Below are positions 22,283 through 29,882 of a stretch of 47,286 bases of DNA, in pieces. The stretch is from Halobacteriovorax sp. (lineage in GTDB: Bacteria; Bdellovibrionota; Bacteriovoracia; Bacteriovoracales; Bacteriovoracaceae). The translations under genes were made by a program, and so were the position numbers. The stretch's first letter is position 1, and every line of letters starts with the position of its first letter. A model generated the notes under the pieces. That model had not been told where the DNA came from. It did no database searches and was given only the letters and a program-made list of their open reading frames with translations. The stretch spans positions 1 through 47,286 of the forward strand of contig PBIO01000024.1 in the NCBI GenBank assembly GCA_002720865.1. The letters run 5' to 3'.

Positions 22283-23433
22283 AACAGTACGCACTAAGCT
22301 GTGGGCTGAAAATTGGCGAACCCCACATTGAACCTCTATTTTTCCCCCTTCCTATGGAGAAGTTTATAACAATTCATAATGGTTCTAAATTCGATTCAAG
22401 AAATTATGACTACTTCAACGAGGTTGCTTCCATAATTAGTCCATTTCTCAAGTCGGCAGGCATCTCAATTGTGCAAGTTGGAGTGGCCGAAGACCCACTA
22501 ATCCCTCTCGCTTATGACGTCAGGGGCAAGACAAGCCTCAAGCAGCTTGCGTACTTGATCTCCAAGAGTGTTTTGCTTTTAGGGATAGATAGCTTCCCGC
22601 TACATTTGGCTGGGTTTTTCAAGATCCCCTTTGTTGGGTTATATTCAAACATGTACAAAGAGCACTCAGTCCCCTATTGGAGAGATGAATCCAATAGCGT
22701 TTTACTAGAGAGTCATCGAAATGGGCTCAAGCCGAGCTACTCTTCCAAAGAAGATCCCAAGACTATTAACATGATAAATCCAGACACGATTTCTTGTAGG
22801 GCTCTAGATTTATTAGGTATTAATCACAATTTGGATTCAGTAGACAGCTTTCATTTTGGTGATAAATTCCATACCACAGAGATAGAGGTAATCCCAAACT
22901 TCCCCCCAAACGTGCACTTCTTGCACTCCAACGTCACACTCCGAATGGACTTAGGAGGTGGCGTGGAGAATCTTTTACGGTGGGCGTCGGCATGCGAGTT
23001 GAATATTGTGACAGACAAGGCTTTGGATATTAATTGCGTTCGGCAGATCCTGCCAAAGCTCAGGCGCGTGACGATCCTTCTGGGGGATAGCTCTATAGAC
23101 TTAGATTACATTAAAAGCTTAGAGATGTTGGGGGTAGATTTTCTACTGCAAACTACAGATGAAGAGATGTTATCCGCCTATCGAGTGGAGTTTTTCGACT
23201 GGAGGGTATCCCTTATTAATGATTTTTCAAAGAATTGTATTGACAATGCGGCAAAAATATGCGAAGATACTTTTTTCAAAACTTCAAAAGTAATTTTTTC
23301 CAATGGAGACAAGTACGCAAGTGAGTATCATGAAAAAGAAAACATACCTATCTCTCCAGATAATATGCGCATCGTCGAAGATGACTTGTTCTGGAAGTGG
23401 GCTAATTACTATAAACTCTACAACGTAGCATAA
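22270..23433 (+). CDS. C-terminal half of GT9-like heptosyltransferase plus unknown domain
   Basis: 387 residues. Residues 30-190 contain ITIHNGSKFDSRNYDYF, VQVGVAEDP, LKQLAYLISKSVLLLGIDSFPLHLAGFFKIPFVGLY, the nucleotide-sugar-binding half of GT9 enzymes (normally preceded by an acceptor lobe in the same chain, here encoded by the upstream ORF). Residues 200-387 form an unrecognised domain with repeated beta-alpha pattern. The frame is closed by a stop at 22243-22245 just upstream, so reinitiation at ATG 22270 or a -1 shift within 22246-22282 are the only ways to make it; I see no classic slippery heptamer. Confidence 0.65.
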   Translation: MHIIEQYALSCGLKIGEPHIEPLFFPLPMEKFITIHNGSKFDSRNYDYFNEVASIISPFLKSAGISIVQVGVAEDPLIPLAYDVRGKTSLKQLAYLISKSVLLLGIDSFPLHLAGFFKIPFVGLYSNMYKEHSVPYWRDESNSVLLESHRNGLKPSYSSKEDPKTINMINPDTISCRALDLLGINHNLDSVDSFHFGDKFHTTEIEVIPNFPPNVHFLHSNVTLRMDLGGGVENLLRWASACELNIVTDKALDINCVRQILPKLRRVTILLGDSSIDLDYIKSLEMLGVDFLLQTTDEEMLSAYRVEFFDWRVSLINDFSKNCIDNAAKICEDTFFKTSKVIFSNGDKYASEYHEKENIPISPDNMRIVEDDLFWKWANYYKLYNVA

Positions 23434-23434
23434 T

Positions 23435-24217
23435 ATGAGCACCACCACTAAGAAACGAGGAAGACCTTCATCCAAATCTACTGCACCTCAGTGCGGGAGA
23501 GGAGAGGACGGTTTATTAAAGGGAATCGAACATAAATTCCAAGAGGATGGATTTATAGACTGGAGAGCGATGATCAAGCCAGAACATTTATTTCCAAACA
23601 AGAGTTATTTCGAGATGTACGACAAGCCCGTGCCTCAAAGTATTGAAGGGCTAAGCGACAATAAGCTTTTAATTAAGTTGGGCGGGATTAAAGAGCTTGC
23701 TCGACTAAGGGGCTTTAATGCGGTAGAGTATCAATTTGTAAAATGTGAGCTAGACCATGTGGCAGCGTCCTGTAGGATTAATTTTATCGGCAATTACGAA
23801 ACGGGAGGCGAAGAGGTGGTCTTTGAGGATGCAGCTAATGCTACTTTAAATAATACAAGCAGCTTCGCTACTAAATTCCTTGAGACTATTGCATGCAATA
23901 GGGCTTTTGTTCGTTGTGTCAGGAATTTTTTAAATATTCATATTGTTGGTAGTGACGAGATAGACTCCTCTTCCCCCAAGTCCGAGGGGGTATCGCTCGC
24001 CAATCCCGCCAAGGTCAATGACATCTCTCCTGCTTCTATTCTAGAGGCGCAGGCAAAAGAAAAGCTAGGATGCAACAACTTCAATGACTTCAAAGATATA
24101 CTAAGAGAGCTTTGGAAATCTGAACGTTACAAGAACGATGGGGTTCAAAACTGGGGTTCATTTAACGACATCCCAGCTAAAGAAGCGAGGATCCTACTCG
24201 CTCATATTAATGCTTAA
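23435..24217 (+). CDS. AT-hook protein, Rad52-like annealing protein candidate
   Basis: 260 residues, starting 1 nt after the previous stop. The N-terminus has an AT-hook core (KKRGRPSSK, residues 6-14), expected to contact the minor groove of AT-rich DNA. The middle (LIKLGGIKELARLRGFNAVEYQFVKCELDHVAASCRINFIGNYETGGEEVVFEDAANATLNNTS...FLETIACNRAFVRCVRNFLNI) resembles a conserved protein of marine T4-like phages whose fold pattern recalls Rad52/Sak single-strand annealing proteins. The tail after residue 200 is helical. A recombination or repair role is an inference. Confidence 0.55.
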   Translation: MSTTTKKRGRPSSKSTAPQCGRGEDGLLKGIEHKFQEDGFIDWRAMIKPEHLFPNKSYFEMYDKPVPQSIEGLSDNKLLIKLGGIKELARLRGFNAVEYQFVKCELDHVAASCRINFIGNYETGGEEVVFEDAANATLNNTSSFATKFLETIACNRAFVRCVRNFLNIHIVGSDEIDSSSPKSEGVSLANPAKVNDISPASILEAQAKEKLGCNNFNDFKDILRELWKSERYKNDGVQNWGSFNDIPAKEARILLAHINA

Positions 24218-24557
24218 ACCACGCTAGCATTTTCACTGACATGCTTGGCCAAGATAGCGAAGAGAATACTATATAGTATATCGGAAGGTCAAAAGATTGG
24301 TGCATAGCTCCTGAGACTATCAAACTAGTCCAAAACCCAAAGCATAGTGGACAAGTAAGCATTTCTCCAAACGCCCCACACTTCTCAAACATATAGTCGT
24401 CAAAATCTTGGAGGGTTATTACGCTGTTGGGCTTTCTTAGTAATGCGAATACCCACTCCAAGACTTTAATCTTGATTGTGCTTGAGTAAAAGGTAATAAT
24501 TAGATTTGTGGTAATAATTAGCCCCCAAAAATATAAACCCAAGAATTCAAGAGTCAT
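24207..24557 (-). CDS. DUF1360-like small membrane protein
   Basis: 116 residues from ATG at 24557, which overlaps the stop of the upstream minus-strand gene as ATGA. The frame is open further upstream but the overlap decides the start. It has a TM segment near residues 8-24 and a second near 72-85, and the motif TCPLCFGFWTSLIV typical of DUF1360 proteins, where a CxxC precedes a membrane helix. Its 3' end overlaps the 3' end of the plus-strand 23435 gene by 11 nt. Function of the family is unknown; a bacterial and phage inner-membrane location is likely. Confidence 0.65.
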   Translation of the reverse strand: MTLEFLGLYFWGLIITTNLIITFYSSTIKIKVLEWVFALLRKPNSVITLQDFDDYMFEKCGAFGEMLTCPLCFGFWTSLIVSGAMHQSFDLPIYYIVFSSLSWPSMSVKMLAWFKH

Positions 24558-24739
24558 GTTTGGTTTGATCTTTGTATGATAAGTGCTTCGTACTTGGCCC
24601 TGACTCGCCTTGCTTGGCACCCAGAGCACCCTCCGCCTTGAATTTCCCTTAAGTATTCTTTTTTCAATTGTCTTAAATTTGGAGGCAGGTCTTCCTCGCT
24701 CCCAGTAAAAAACATTATTATGAGATCTCTTATTTCCAT
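24554..24739 (-). CDS. Small CxxC protein upstream of DUF1360 gene
   Basis: 61 residues, ending in the start of the DUF1360 gene (ATGA). The C-terminal half has GGGCSGCQARRVRAKYEAL, a CxxC followed by basic residues, similar to short phage proteins that accompany DUF1360-like genes. The upstream region shows a TATACA-like -10 a few bases before the ATG but no clear -35. It is divergent from the 24799 gene. Function unknown; metal or redox binding by CxxC is conjecture. Confidence 0.6.
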   Translation of the reverse strand: MEIRDLIIMFFTGSEEDLPPNLRQLKKEYLREIQGGGCSGCQARRVRAKYEALIIQRSNQT

Positions 24740-24760
24740 AGCTATGTATACACTTTTTTC

Positions 24761-24789
24761 TTGACTTGTTTTTAAATCTGTTGTATATT
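24761..24789 (+). promoter_or_regulatory. Sigma70-type promoter giving a near-leaderless mRNA
   Basis: TTGACT (24761-24766) and TATATT (24784-24789) with a 17-nt spacer. The expected start near 24796 leaves at most a few bases before ATG 24799, so the mRNA should have essentially no leader and no Shine-Dalgarno. Confidence 0.7.
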
Positions 24790-24798
24790 ATACGGACA

Positions 24799-25362
24799 AT
24801 GACGAATATTATCAAGAAAGAGCATCCAGAGCTCCTCAAAAAAACAAGAACTTACCTTGTCGGCCATATGCAGTATGTGAGTGGCCGTGACTGGAGAGAC
24901 TATGTAACAGAGAGATTCAACAAGATAGGCATCACCGTCTTTAATCCGTATGAAAAACCTTTTGTCAAAGATGTGGAAGAAGGGCAGGCGATAAGAAAAG
25001 AGCTTCTAGATATGATGGAAAAAGGCTACTATGGAGAGGTGGTAAAGCGCATGAAGACAGTTCGTGCGTATGACTTAAACCTTGTCGATAGGTCTGATTT
25101 CATTGTCGCCCATCTTGTCCCAGAGGTTGCAAGCTGGGGAAGTGCAGAAGAAATTGTAACTGCAGTGAGGATGAAGAAACCTATTTTCGTTTCAATGGAG
25201 GGCGGAAAGGCTAAGACTCCGCTTTGGATGATGGCCATGTTCCCCCATAAATACATTTACGATTCAGTCGAGGAGATTGTAGACATGATCGAAGCGATTG
25301 ACTCGGGAGACAAAGAAATCGACAGTGATCGCTGGCGACTTTTAAAACCAGAATACAGATAA
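24799..25362 (+). CDS. Nucleoside 2-deoxyribosyltransferase-like protein
   Basis: 187 residues from ATG 24799. An in-frame TTG at 24766 lies inside the promoter, so the ATG is preferred. The pattern TYLVGHMQYV...GITVFNPYEKPF...VRAYDLNLVDRSDFIVAHLVPEVASWGSAEEIVTAV matches the nucleoside 2-deoxyribosyltransferase-like fold: an N-terminal Tyr/Gly loop, an Asp near the nucleoside pocket and a Gly-Ser-x-x-Glu motif that would supply the catalytic Glu. Such enzymes move or hydrolyse deoxyribose on nucleosides or nucleotides, so a role in nucleotide salvage during infection is plausible. Substrate is unknown. Confidence 0.65.
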   Translation: MTNIIKKEHPELLKKTRTYLVGHMQYVSGRDWRDYVTERFNKIGITVFNPYEKPFVKDVEEGQAIRKELLDMMEKGYYGEVVKRMKTVRAYDLNLVDRSDFIVAHLVPEVASWGSAEEIVTAVRMKKPIFVSMEGGKAKTPLWMMAMFPHKYIYDSVEEIVDMIEAIDSGDKEIDSDRWRLLKPEYR

Positions 25363-25371
25363 GGAATAGTT

Positions 25372-25446
25372 ATGGAAATTATGTGGGTATTTTTTTCTTT
25401 CGCAATAGGCATTTACTGGCTCTGCACGCATACGTTTGAATGGTAA
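25372..25446 (+). CDS. 24-residue single-TM peptide
   Basis: ATG 25372 is preceded by AAGGAA (25361-25366) at 5 nt. The peptide is almost entirely a membrane helix (MWVFFSFAIGIYWLC). Its stop region overlaps the start of the next gene (ATGGTAA), a coupling typical of this genome. Too short for homology; accepted because of the ribosome-binding site and the overlap. Confidence 0.5.
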   Translation: MEIMWVFFSFAIGIYWLCTHTFEW

Positions 25447-25682
25447 TCGTTAGCAGTTTAGATGAACTCGGGTACGTCAGTTCTTTAGACGAGAGATCCA
25501 GTGAACTTTTATCAAATCTAAGAGATGATTTTATTTCTCAGTTTGGAGTGGACTTTTTTTCTTCTGCGAGTACTATAATAGTATTAGCTCAAGAAGATTT
25601 TTTCCATGTCATAAAATCCCCATCAAAACAACAGTTACCATACGAACCCATTCAACATCTTCCTGATTTTATTTCTACATGA
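25440..25682 (+). CDS. Small hypothetical protein
   Basis: 80 residues, translationally coupled upstream (overlap of 7 nt) and downstream (ATGA overlap). It contains a short internal duplication, SSLDELGYVSSLDERSSEL, then FISQFGVDFFSSASTIIVLAQEDFFHVI. No TM helix or known motif. Unknown function; likely one of a set of four coupled small genes at 25372-26120. Confidence 0.5.
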   Translation: MVIVSSLDELGYVSSLDERSSELLSNLRDDFISQFGVDFFSSASTIIVLAQEDFFHVIKSPSKQQLPYEPIQHLPDFIST

Positions 25683-25861
25683 CTCCCCCGAAAACTAAAG
25701 ACGAACCCATAAAACGCGAAGACATCGAGGTCATAGAAGAGGAAGAGTCCCCTTGGGGAGTGAACTATGTATTAGTCAAGATTCAAGGCAAGGAAAAGAT
25801 TTTATCCAGAAAAATTTACGATGATATCATTAATCAACTAGATAGTAACAACAATGAGTGA
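25679..25861 (+). CDS. Small acidic hypothetical protein
   Basis: 60 residues, starting in an ATGA overlap with the preceding gene. The N-terminal half is acidic (REDIEVIEEEESPWG), followed by a beta-like strand VNYVLVKIQGKEKILSRKIYDDIINQLD. No cysteines and no TM. Its stop overlaps the next start by 8 nt. Function not recognised. Confidence 0.55.
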   Translation: MTPPKTKDEPIKREDIEVIEEEESPWGVNYVLVKIQGKEKILSRKIYDDIINQLDSNNNE

Positions 25862-26120
25862 ATCAACCACATCAGAAAATCAAGAGCAGGAAACGTTGAG
25901 CGGAGATCGCGAGCGTTTAATAATTCCCATCGCAAATAATATTTTGAATAATGTTACGCTTGGTGCGGCATTTCAATTACTCAGAGACCAATCTGTATTT
26001 GCAGCGAGAGAGAAACTCACGGAGTCTACAGACGAAGAGGTTCAAGAGCTAATATCGCAATATTTTGAGCAAGGCGAAGAGGAGCAGGAGCAAGAACCTG
26101 AGCCTGCTGGAGCTGAGTGA
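25854..26120 (+). CDS. Small acidic hypothetical protein
   Basis: 88 residues with an amphipathic middle (IIPIANNILNNVTLGAAFQLLRDQ) and a Glu/Gln-rich tail (EQGEEEQEQEPEPAGAE). Its last codons overlap the GTG start of the next gene (GTGA). Resembles small phage proteins of unknown role; no enzymatic motif is visible. Confidence 0.55.
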   Translation: MSESTTSENQEQETLSGDRERLIIPIANNILNNVTLGAAFQLLRDQSVFAAREKLTESTDEEVQELISQYFEQGEEEQEQEPEPAGAE

Positions 26121-26818
26121 GGGGAAATGCTTTAGATTTCTTTGACGAAATTTATTGCATTATTCTAAATCCAGATAATAAGGTCGCAGCCTCCCTTCAA
26201 GCGGATAAGGCTGGAGTCCTAGATAGGGTTTCGTTCTATACTCCTCCTGATTTTTTAAGCTATGGTCTTCCTGAGGAGGTCAGGCAGGAGGCTCGCGTAT
26301 TCTACTCTTATAGAAATATCTTTCAGCGAGCGTTTGACAATGGAAGCGCTAATGTATTGGTGTTTCTTGACAGTGCGGTTTTTATTGACTTGAGTTCGTT
26401 AAGAGAGGGGCTGATGGAGCTTTCAAAGGCGTTCCGACTGTCCAGAGGGATGCACTGGGAGGTTGTCCTTTTAGGTACAGACCCTTTAGACAATCTTGTT
26501 TCGATTACAAGTCATTTATTCCATGTCATTCGTGGGTGTTCGCTTTATTGCGCTGGCTTCAACCATACTTTTATACACCCTTTCCTTGAGTTTCTTGGCC
26601 CGACAGAAGAGGATGTTATAAATGCCATGAAGGAGACTGGGGTTCGCTACAACAGCTTTGAGGACTGGATCCAAAGGTATAAACCCGGATTGAATCTTTT
26701 GTGCATTGGGCCGCCAGCAGCATGCGTCGATCCAAGCTTACATCATAAAATTAAAATATCTATTCCAGAGCAAAAGGATAAATTTAACTTCTTCACTCGA
26801 AAGAGTTTAGATTTTTAA
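26117..26818 (+). CDS. GT25-like glycosyltransferase (tentative)
   Basis: 233 residues with a GTG start that overlaps the previous stop (GTGA); the nearby ATG at 26127 is out of frame. The opening FFDEIYCIILNPDN plus ARVFYSYRNIFQRAFDNGSANVLVFLDSAVF and WEVVLLGTDP resembles the LPS GT25 family, where the first strand is DxIYxINLxxR and the conserved acidic cluster sits after an 'LVLEDD'-type strand. Here that strand reads VLVFLDSAVF, so only one of the usual acidic residues is left. A degenerate or diverged enzyme is possible. Confidence 0.5.
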   Translation: MRGNALDFFDEIYCIILNPDNKVAASLQADKAGVLDRVSFYTPPDFLSYGLPEEVRQEARVFYSYRNIFQRAFDNGSANVLVFLDSAVFIDLSSLREGLMELSKAFRLSRGMHWEVVLLGTDPLDNLVSITSHLFHVIRGCSLYCAGFNHTFIHPFLEFLGPTEEDVINAMKETGVRYNSFEDWIQRYKPGLNLLCIGPPAACVDPSLHHKIKISIPEQKDKFNFFTRKSLDF

Positions 26819-27124
26819 ATCTTTAAGTCTGGATAGTATATAATTTAAGGAATGCTCGTCTATTCTCTCTGTAATAATGTTTCCTCTACCTATTCTACTG
26901 CTCCTAATTTTGATGCCGCCTTGCTCTCCGTACCTTAGAATATCTTTCACAAAATCCATTGCACATCTTTTTTTTAGCCATCTCCAATACAGATCTTTGT
27001 TCTGCTGCCTGCACTCCACCAAAACATCTGCGTTAAGAAATATCGAGGCGTAGAGAGTGAGGTCCCTAAAGCAGCTGACTGAACTAGGGGGCTCGCTTAG
27101 GGCCGCTTCTATTAGGACGATCAT
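26807..27124 (-). CDS. Minus-strand hypothetical protein
   Basis: I prefer the ATG at 27124 (MIVLIEAALSEPP...), giving 105 residues and avoiding overlap with the 27148 gene; an upstream ATG at 27160 exists. It is Arg/Lys-rich at the C-terminus (GIKIRSSRIGRGNIITERIDEHSLNYIL) and contains a DLYWRWLKKRCAMDFVKDIL helix. Its 3' end overlaps the 26117 gene by 12 nt in convergent orientation, so the two messages are partly complementary. Function unknown. Confidence 0.5.
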   Translation of the reverse strand: MIVLIEAALSEPPSSVSCFRDLTLYASIFLNADVLVECRQQNKDLYWRWLKKRCAMDFVKDILRYGEQGGIKIRSSRIGRGNIITERIDEHSLNYILSRLKDLKI

Positions 27125-27147
27125 TTCACTCTTATCTATACACCTAA

Positions 27148-27780
27148 ATGTGGAACTCAATAAATATTATAGATCAATTTGCTGAGGATTCTTCTGATCT
27201 TTCGAGTGTTCATGACCTAGCTCTTAGCTATGCACTTGATCGCAATTTATCTTCTGGCAGTTGCGCTCATAGAGTTAAATCTATTACATCTTTATGCGAT
27301 GATTGCGCTATAGATAGGTCCGTCCTGCATCTTATTCAGTTTAGAAGCGAAGCCTTCTTTAATTACATAAAAGATCGCATAAAATGCGTGGAGACTTGGG
27401 TAAACTTTAGCGACCGCGCTGGCAAGCCTCTTGGACTTCACCTAGACATGGATGAATCGAGATTCTATTGGGATCGGAAGAAATTTTCCAATATCTTAGA
27501 CTATCTACCAATATGGAGTTGTAGTATTTTTGTGTCTCCAGATGAAATCTCTGGAGGGGGCGTTACAATTTCAACAGCCCTTTATAATGATCACGATAGC
27601 TTATCCCAGATCTCCCCCTCGAATCTTGATGAGTCCCATTGGGTGAAAGTTCCATATAAGTTTAATAGAGCTGTGATTTTTGACGCTTCCTATCCTTATC
27701 TAACAAATCCCCACAGAAGCGAAGGGTATGCATCTGTTCTTCATTTAAATTTTTGGGACAAAGAATTGACTAAATTCTAA
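27148..27780 (+). CDS. 2-oxoglutarate/Fe(II) oxygenase-like protein
   Basis: 210 residues. A possible iron-binding triad is visible: HxD in PLGLHLDMDES (residues about 96-98) and a late His in YLTNPHRSEGYASVLHLNFW near residue 191, followed by Arg for 2-oxoglutarate. The intervening strands (GGGVTIST, NRAVIFDASYP) fit a double-stranded beta-helix. Family relatives hydroxylate proteins, sugars or lipids; substrate here is unknown. It lies divergently from the 27124 gene, with overlapping promoter space, and its 3' end contains the promoter for the next gene. Confidence 0.5.
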   Translation: MWNSINIIDQFAEDSSDLSSVHDLALSYALDRNLSSGSCAHRVKSITSLCDDCAIDRSVLHLIQFRSEAFFNYIKDRIKCVETWVNFSDRAGKPLGLHLDMDESRFYWDRKKFSNILDYLPIWSCSIFVSPDEISGGGVTISTALYNDHDSLSQISPSNLDESHWVKVPYKFNRAVIFDASYPYLTNPHRSEGYASVLHLNFWDKELTKF

Positions 27781-27794
27781 AATCAGTGTAATAT
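27766..27794 (+). promoter_or_regulatory. Sigma70-type promoter giving a leaderless uvsE mRNA
   Basis: TTGACT (27766-27771) and TAATAT (27789-27794), 17-nt spacer. The expected start, about 7 nt downstream, falls on ATG 27802. The -35 lies inside the coding end of the preceding gene. Confidence 0.7.
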
Positions 27795-27801
27795 AAATAT
27801 T

Positions 27802-28845
27802 ATGTATGGATTAATAGGTGTTAGTGAGATACTGTTGGAGCAAGATGCTTCCAATGTTTTTGAAGGTTTAACGCGAAGGGCTTTTGACGAGTTGAGCAGC
27901 GAGGGGGGCGAAGCCGAGGCTCTCGCTAAGCTTGAGGAGGTAATTAATCACAATCTAGATTTAACTCAAAAGACCATTTCTCATTGCGCTGAGATGGGGA
28001 TTGTGAATTATCGTTTAAGCAACTCGATCTTTTCTTTAGCTTCTGACCCTAGTGTCAATGTTTCCTTCTCGGACTTGCCGGGGCACGGATCAATCACAGA
28101 CAAAATAAAGGAGATAGGAAGGGGCGCGAAGTCTGCGGGGATTTCTCTATCGATTCATCCAGATGGCTTCAATTCCCTAGGTTCAGAGGCGGACGAGATA
28201 GCTGAAAAGACGATTAAAGAGTTAAATTTTCACGCATGGTTCCTAGACTCCTTAGGGGCGCAGCAAAACCTTTCCTCCCCCATATGTATAGAAGTAGGCG
28301 AGCAGATTGCGGGGCACGATGAGGGGGAATATTATCATGATGAGTTTGTGGAGTTCGTAGATAGGTTTGTATCTCGCTTTAAAAGCTTAGATAAGGGTGC
28401 ACAGAGAAGGTTGGCGCTGGATTGCGACGATCAGGGTACTTGGAATTGCTATCGTTTGTTTAAATATTTTCATGTATATTGCCTTGAAGAGCACAACCAT
28501 GGCTTTGCCCTAGTTTATGATAACCTGCATGACAAACTAAACCCTTCAGAGCTCGTCGATAAAAAGCTAGAACAACATATTAACATTGGAGCTTTCCACG
28601 AGACTTGGGGAGGGGTTATACCTTTATTTCGGTGGAGTGAGGGGATTGCGGGGAGCGCAAAGCATGCAGATTACCTTTCTGGCCCGATCCCTGTCTTTGA
28701 TTACCAAATCAAATGGGAATGCGATGTAAGGAAGGGCGACCTAGCCATTGCTCGCCTGATGGAACCAGAGGCAGAGGATAAGCTTACTGAAGAAGAGCTT
28801 CGCAAACTCACCAGAGAGCGTTATAACGCAATATATGACGTGTAA
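27802..28845 (+). CDS. uvsE: UV damage endonuclease (UvsE/UVDE family)
   Basis: 347 residues, in the normal size range. The TIM-barrel pattern is clear: NYRLSNSIFSLAS near residue 70, ISLSIHPDGFNSL near 114, FHAWFLDSLG near 148, SPICIEVGEQIAG, LALDCDDQGTWNCYRLFKYF and GFALVYDNLHDKLNP, matching the metal-binding strands of UVDE. The family nicks DNA 5' of cyclobutane dimers and 6-4 products without a glycosylase step, starting excision repair; for a sunlit-water phage this would protect its genome. Its own promoter lies at 27766. The 3' end overlaps the next gene by 11 nt. Confidence 0.75.
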   Translation: MYGLIGVSEILLEQDASNVFEGLTRRAFDELSSEGGEAEALAKLEEVINHNLDLTQKTISHCAEMGIVNYRLSNSIFSLASDPSVNVSFSDLPGHGSITDKIKEIGRGAKSAGISLSIHPDGFNSLGSEADEIAEKTIKELNFHAWFLDSLGAQQNLSSPICIEVGEQIAGHDEGEYYHDEFVEFVDRFVSRFKSLDKGAQRRLALDCDDQGTWNCYRLFKYFHVYCLEEHNHGFALVYDNLHDKLNPSELVDKKLEQHINIGAFHETWGGVIPLFRWSEGIAGSAKHADYLSGPIPVFDYQIKWECDVRKGDLAIARLMEPEAEDKLTEEELRKLTRERYNAIYDV

Positions 28846-29503
28846 GAACGGTGTTTCGGATGTTTTATCCATTGATATTGACTACTGCCAGAGCGAACAA
28901 GATCTTCGGGCGGTAGTAGATCTATTTACGAAAACGCTGCTTTACTTCCGCGACCTCCAAAGAGACGGTCGAGATATAATAAATTTTTCGTTTTCTCAGA
29001 CTCATGCAGATATTGTTTCCGTACTAAAAGGCTATTCAAAGCTAAATGTCTACAACATAGATCATCATCATGACGTCTACTATGACCCCGTCAATCTACT
29101 GGAAATTGAAGATGGCATTGTCGAGGAAAACAATTGGGTCGGGTGGCTTTTTCGTAGTCAATTAATTGAAAGATATCATTGGATTAAAAACGCAGGCTCG
29201 GAACTGCTTTCTAAGGAAGATATGATCGCCCTCCAATCTAGATTCGGAGTATCTTTTACAGACGGATCCAATTATTCGGGCAAGCGGAATGCAAATTACT
29301 CCAAAGAAGGTTTATACGAGCCTTTTAGCGCAATTTCTTACTACAATTCCATAGGCGATGTAGAGATAAAGCCCTCCCGATTAGAGGAGGTATTTGTTTG
29401 TATGTCTCCAGAGTATCTCAAAAAAGAATTTCATTATTTATACTTTCTATTGATTGATCTGGCGTCAAATATTTTAGGGCGGGAGGCCATTCGTATTTTT
29501 TAA
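28835..29503 (+). CDS. DHHHD-motif protein, arginase-fold-like (tentative)
   Basis: 222 residues. It opens with VLSIDIDYCQSEQDLRAVVDLF, then INFSFSQTHADIVSVL and LNVYNIDHHHDVYYDP. Aspartate/histidine clusters on strand ends, particularly DHHHD, resemble the metal site of arginase/deacetylase-fold and UPF0489-type proteins. The canonical later Asp-x-Asp motif of arginases is not evident. It overlaps uvsE by 11 nt, so it is likely cotranscribed from the leaderless promoter. Whether it is a hydrolase on arginine-type substrates cannot be told. Confidence 0.45.
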   Translation: MTCKNGVSDVLSIDIDYCQSEQDLRAVVDLFTKTLLYFRDLQRDGRDIINFSFSQTHADIVSVLKGYSKLNVYNIDHHHDVYYDPVNLLEIEDGIVEENNWVGWLFRSQLIERYHWIKNAGSELLSKEDMIALQSRFGVSFTDGSNYSGKRNANYSKEGLYEPFSAISYYNSIGDVEIKPSRLEEVFVCMSPEYLKKEFHYLYFLLIDLASNILGREAIRIF

Positions 29504-29505
29504 CC

Positions 29506-29534
29506 TTGACTTTTTGTCTTGCTTCATGTAATAT
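29506..29534 (+). promoter_or_regulatory. Sigma70-type promoter with very short leader
   Basis: TTGACT (29506-29511) and TAATAT (29529-29534), 17-nt spacer. A start near 29541 leaves about 8 nt before ATG 29549. An alternative -10, TATACT at 29532-29537, overlaps. Confidence 0.65.
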
Positions 29535-29548
29535 ACTGTATATTCAGC

Positions 29549-29827
29549 ATGATGGAAAAGATGGAATTTGGAAATGGTTTAGAGGGGCCAGTTCTCCATG
29601 GCATTTATTTTAGTAAAGAAGAAATTTCTGTGCTTAGAGACTCTTTAGAGAGTTACGACAAGTCTCTTTGCAGGACGATAGATCGCTGGTCAAATCCTGT
29701 ATTCAATATGGGCGAGGGCTTAATCAACAAGAAGGACTTAAATGCCTATAAGGAGAGGTCCCTCAAGGCTCTGCATCCAGAGGTAGAGAAGCGCGAGATC
29801 ATAAAAAAGTTGCTCGCCAAAGTTTAA
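29549..29827 (+). CDS. Small hypothetical protein
   Basis: 92 residues from ATG 29549; the in-frame TTG at 29519 lies within the promoter spacer and is not used in this reading. Helical, charged sequence (FSKEEISVLRDSLESYDKSLCRTIDRWSNPVF) with no TM segment. It is followed by a 55-nt AT-rich gap. No recognised family. Confidence 0.5.
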   Translation: MMEKMEFGNGLEGPVLHGIYFSKEEISVLRDSLESYDKSLCRTIDRWSNPVFNMGEGLINKKDLNAYKERSLKALHPEVEKREIIKKLLAKV

Positions 29828-29882
29828 TTAAATTTTAAAAAAAATATTACGAATTAAATTAATTTCTAGTGGACGATATACT

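Noticed and set aside
24766-24798. In-frame extension of the deoxyribosyltransferase-like gene to TTG 24766
   Set aside because: The added codons are promoter spacer and -10; the same applies to TTG 34503 and TTG 29519 upstream of their genes.
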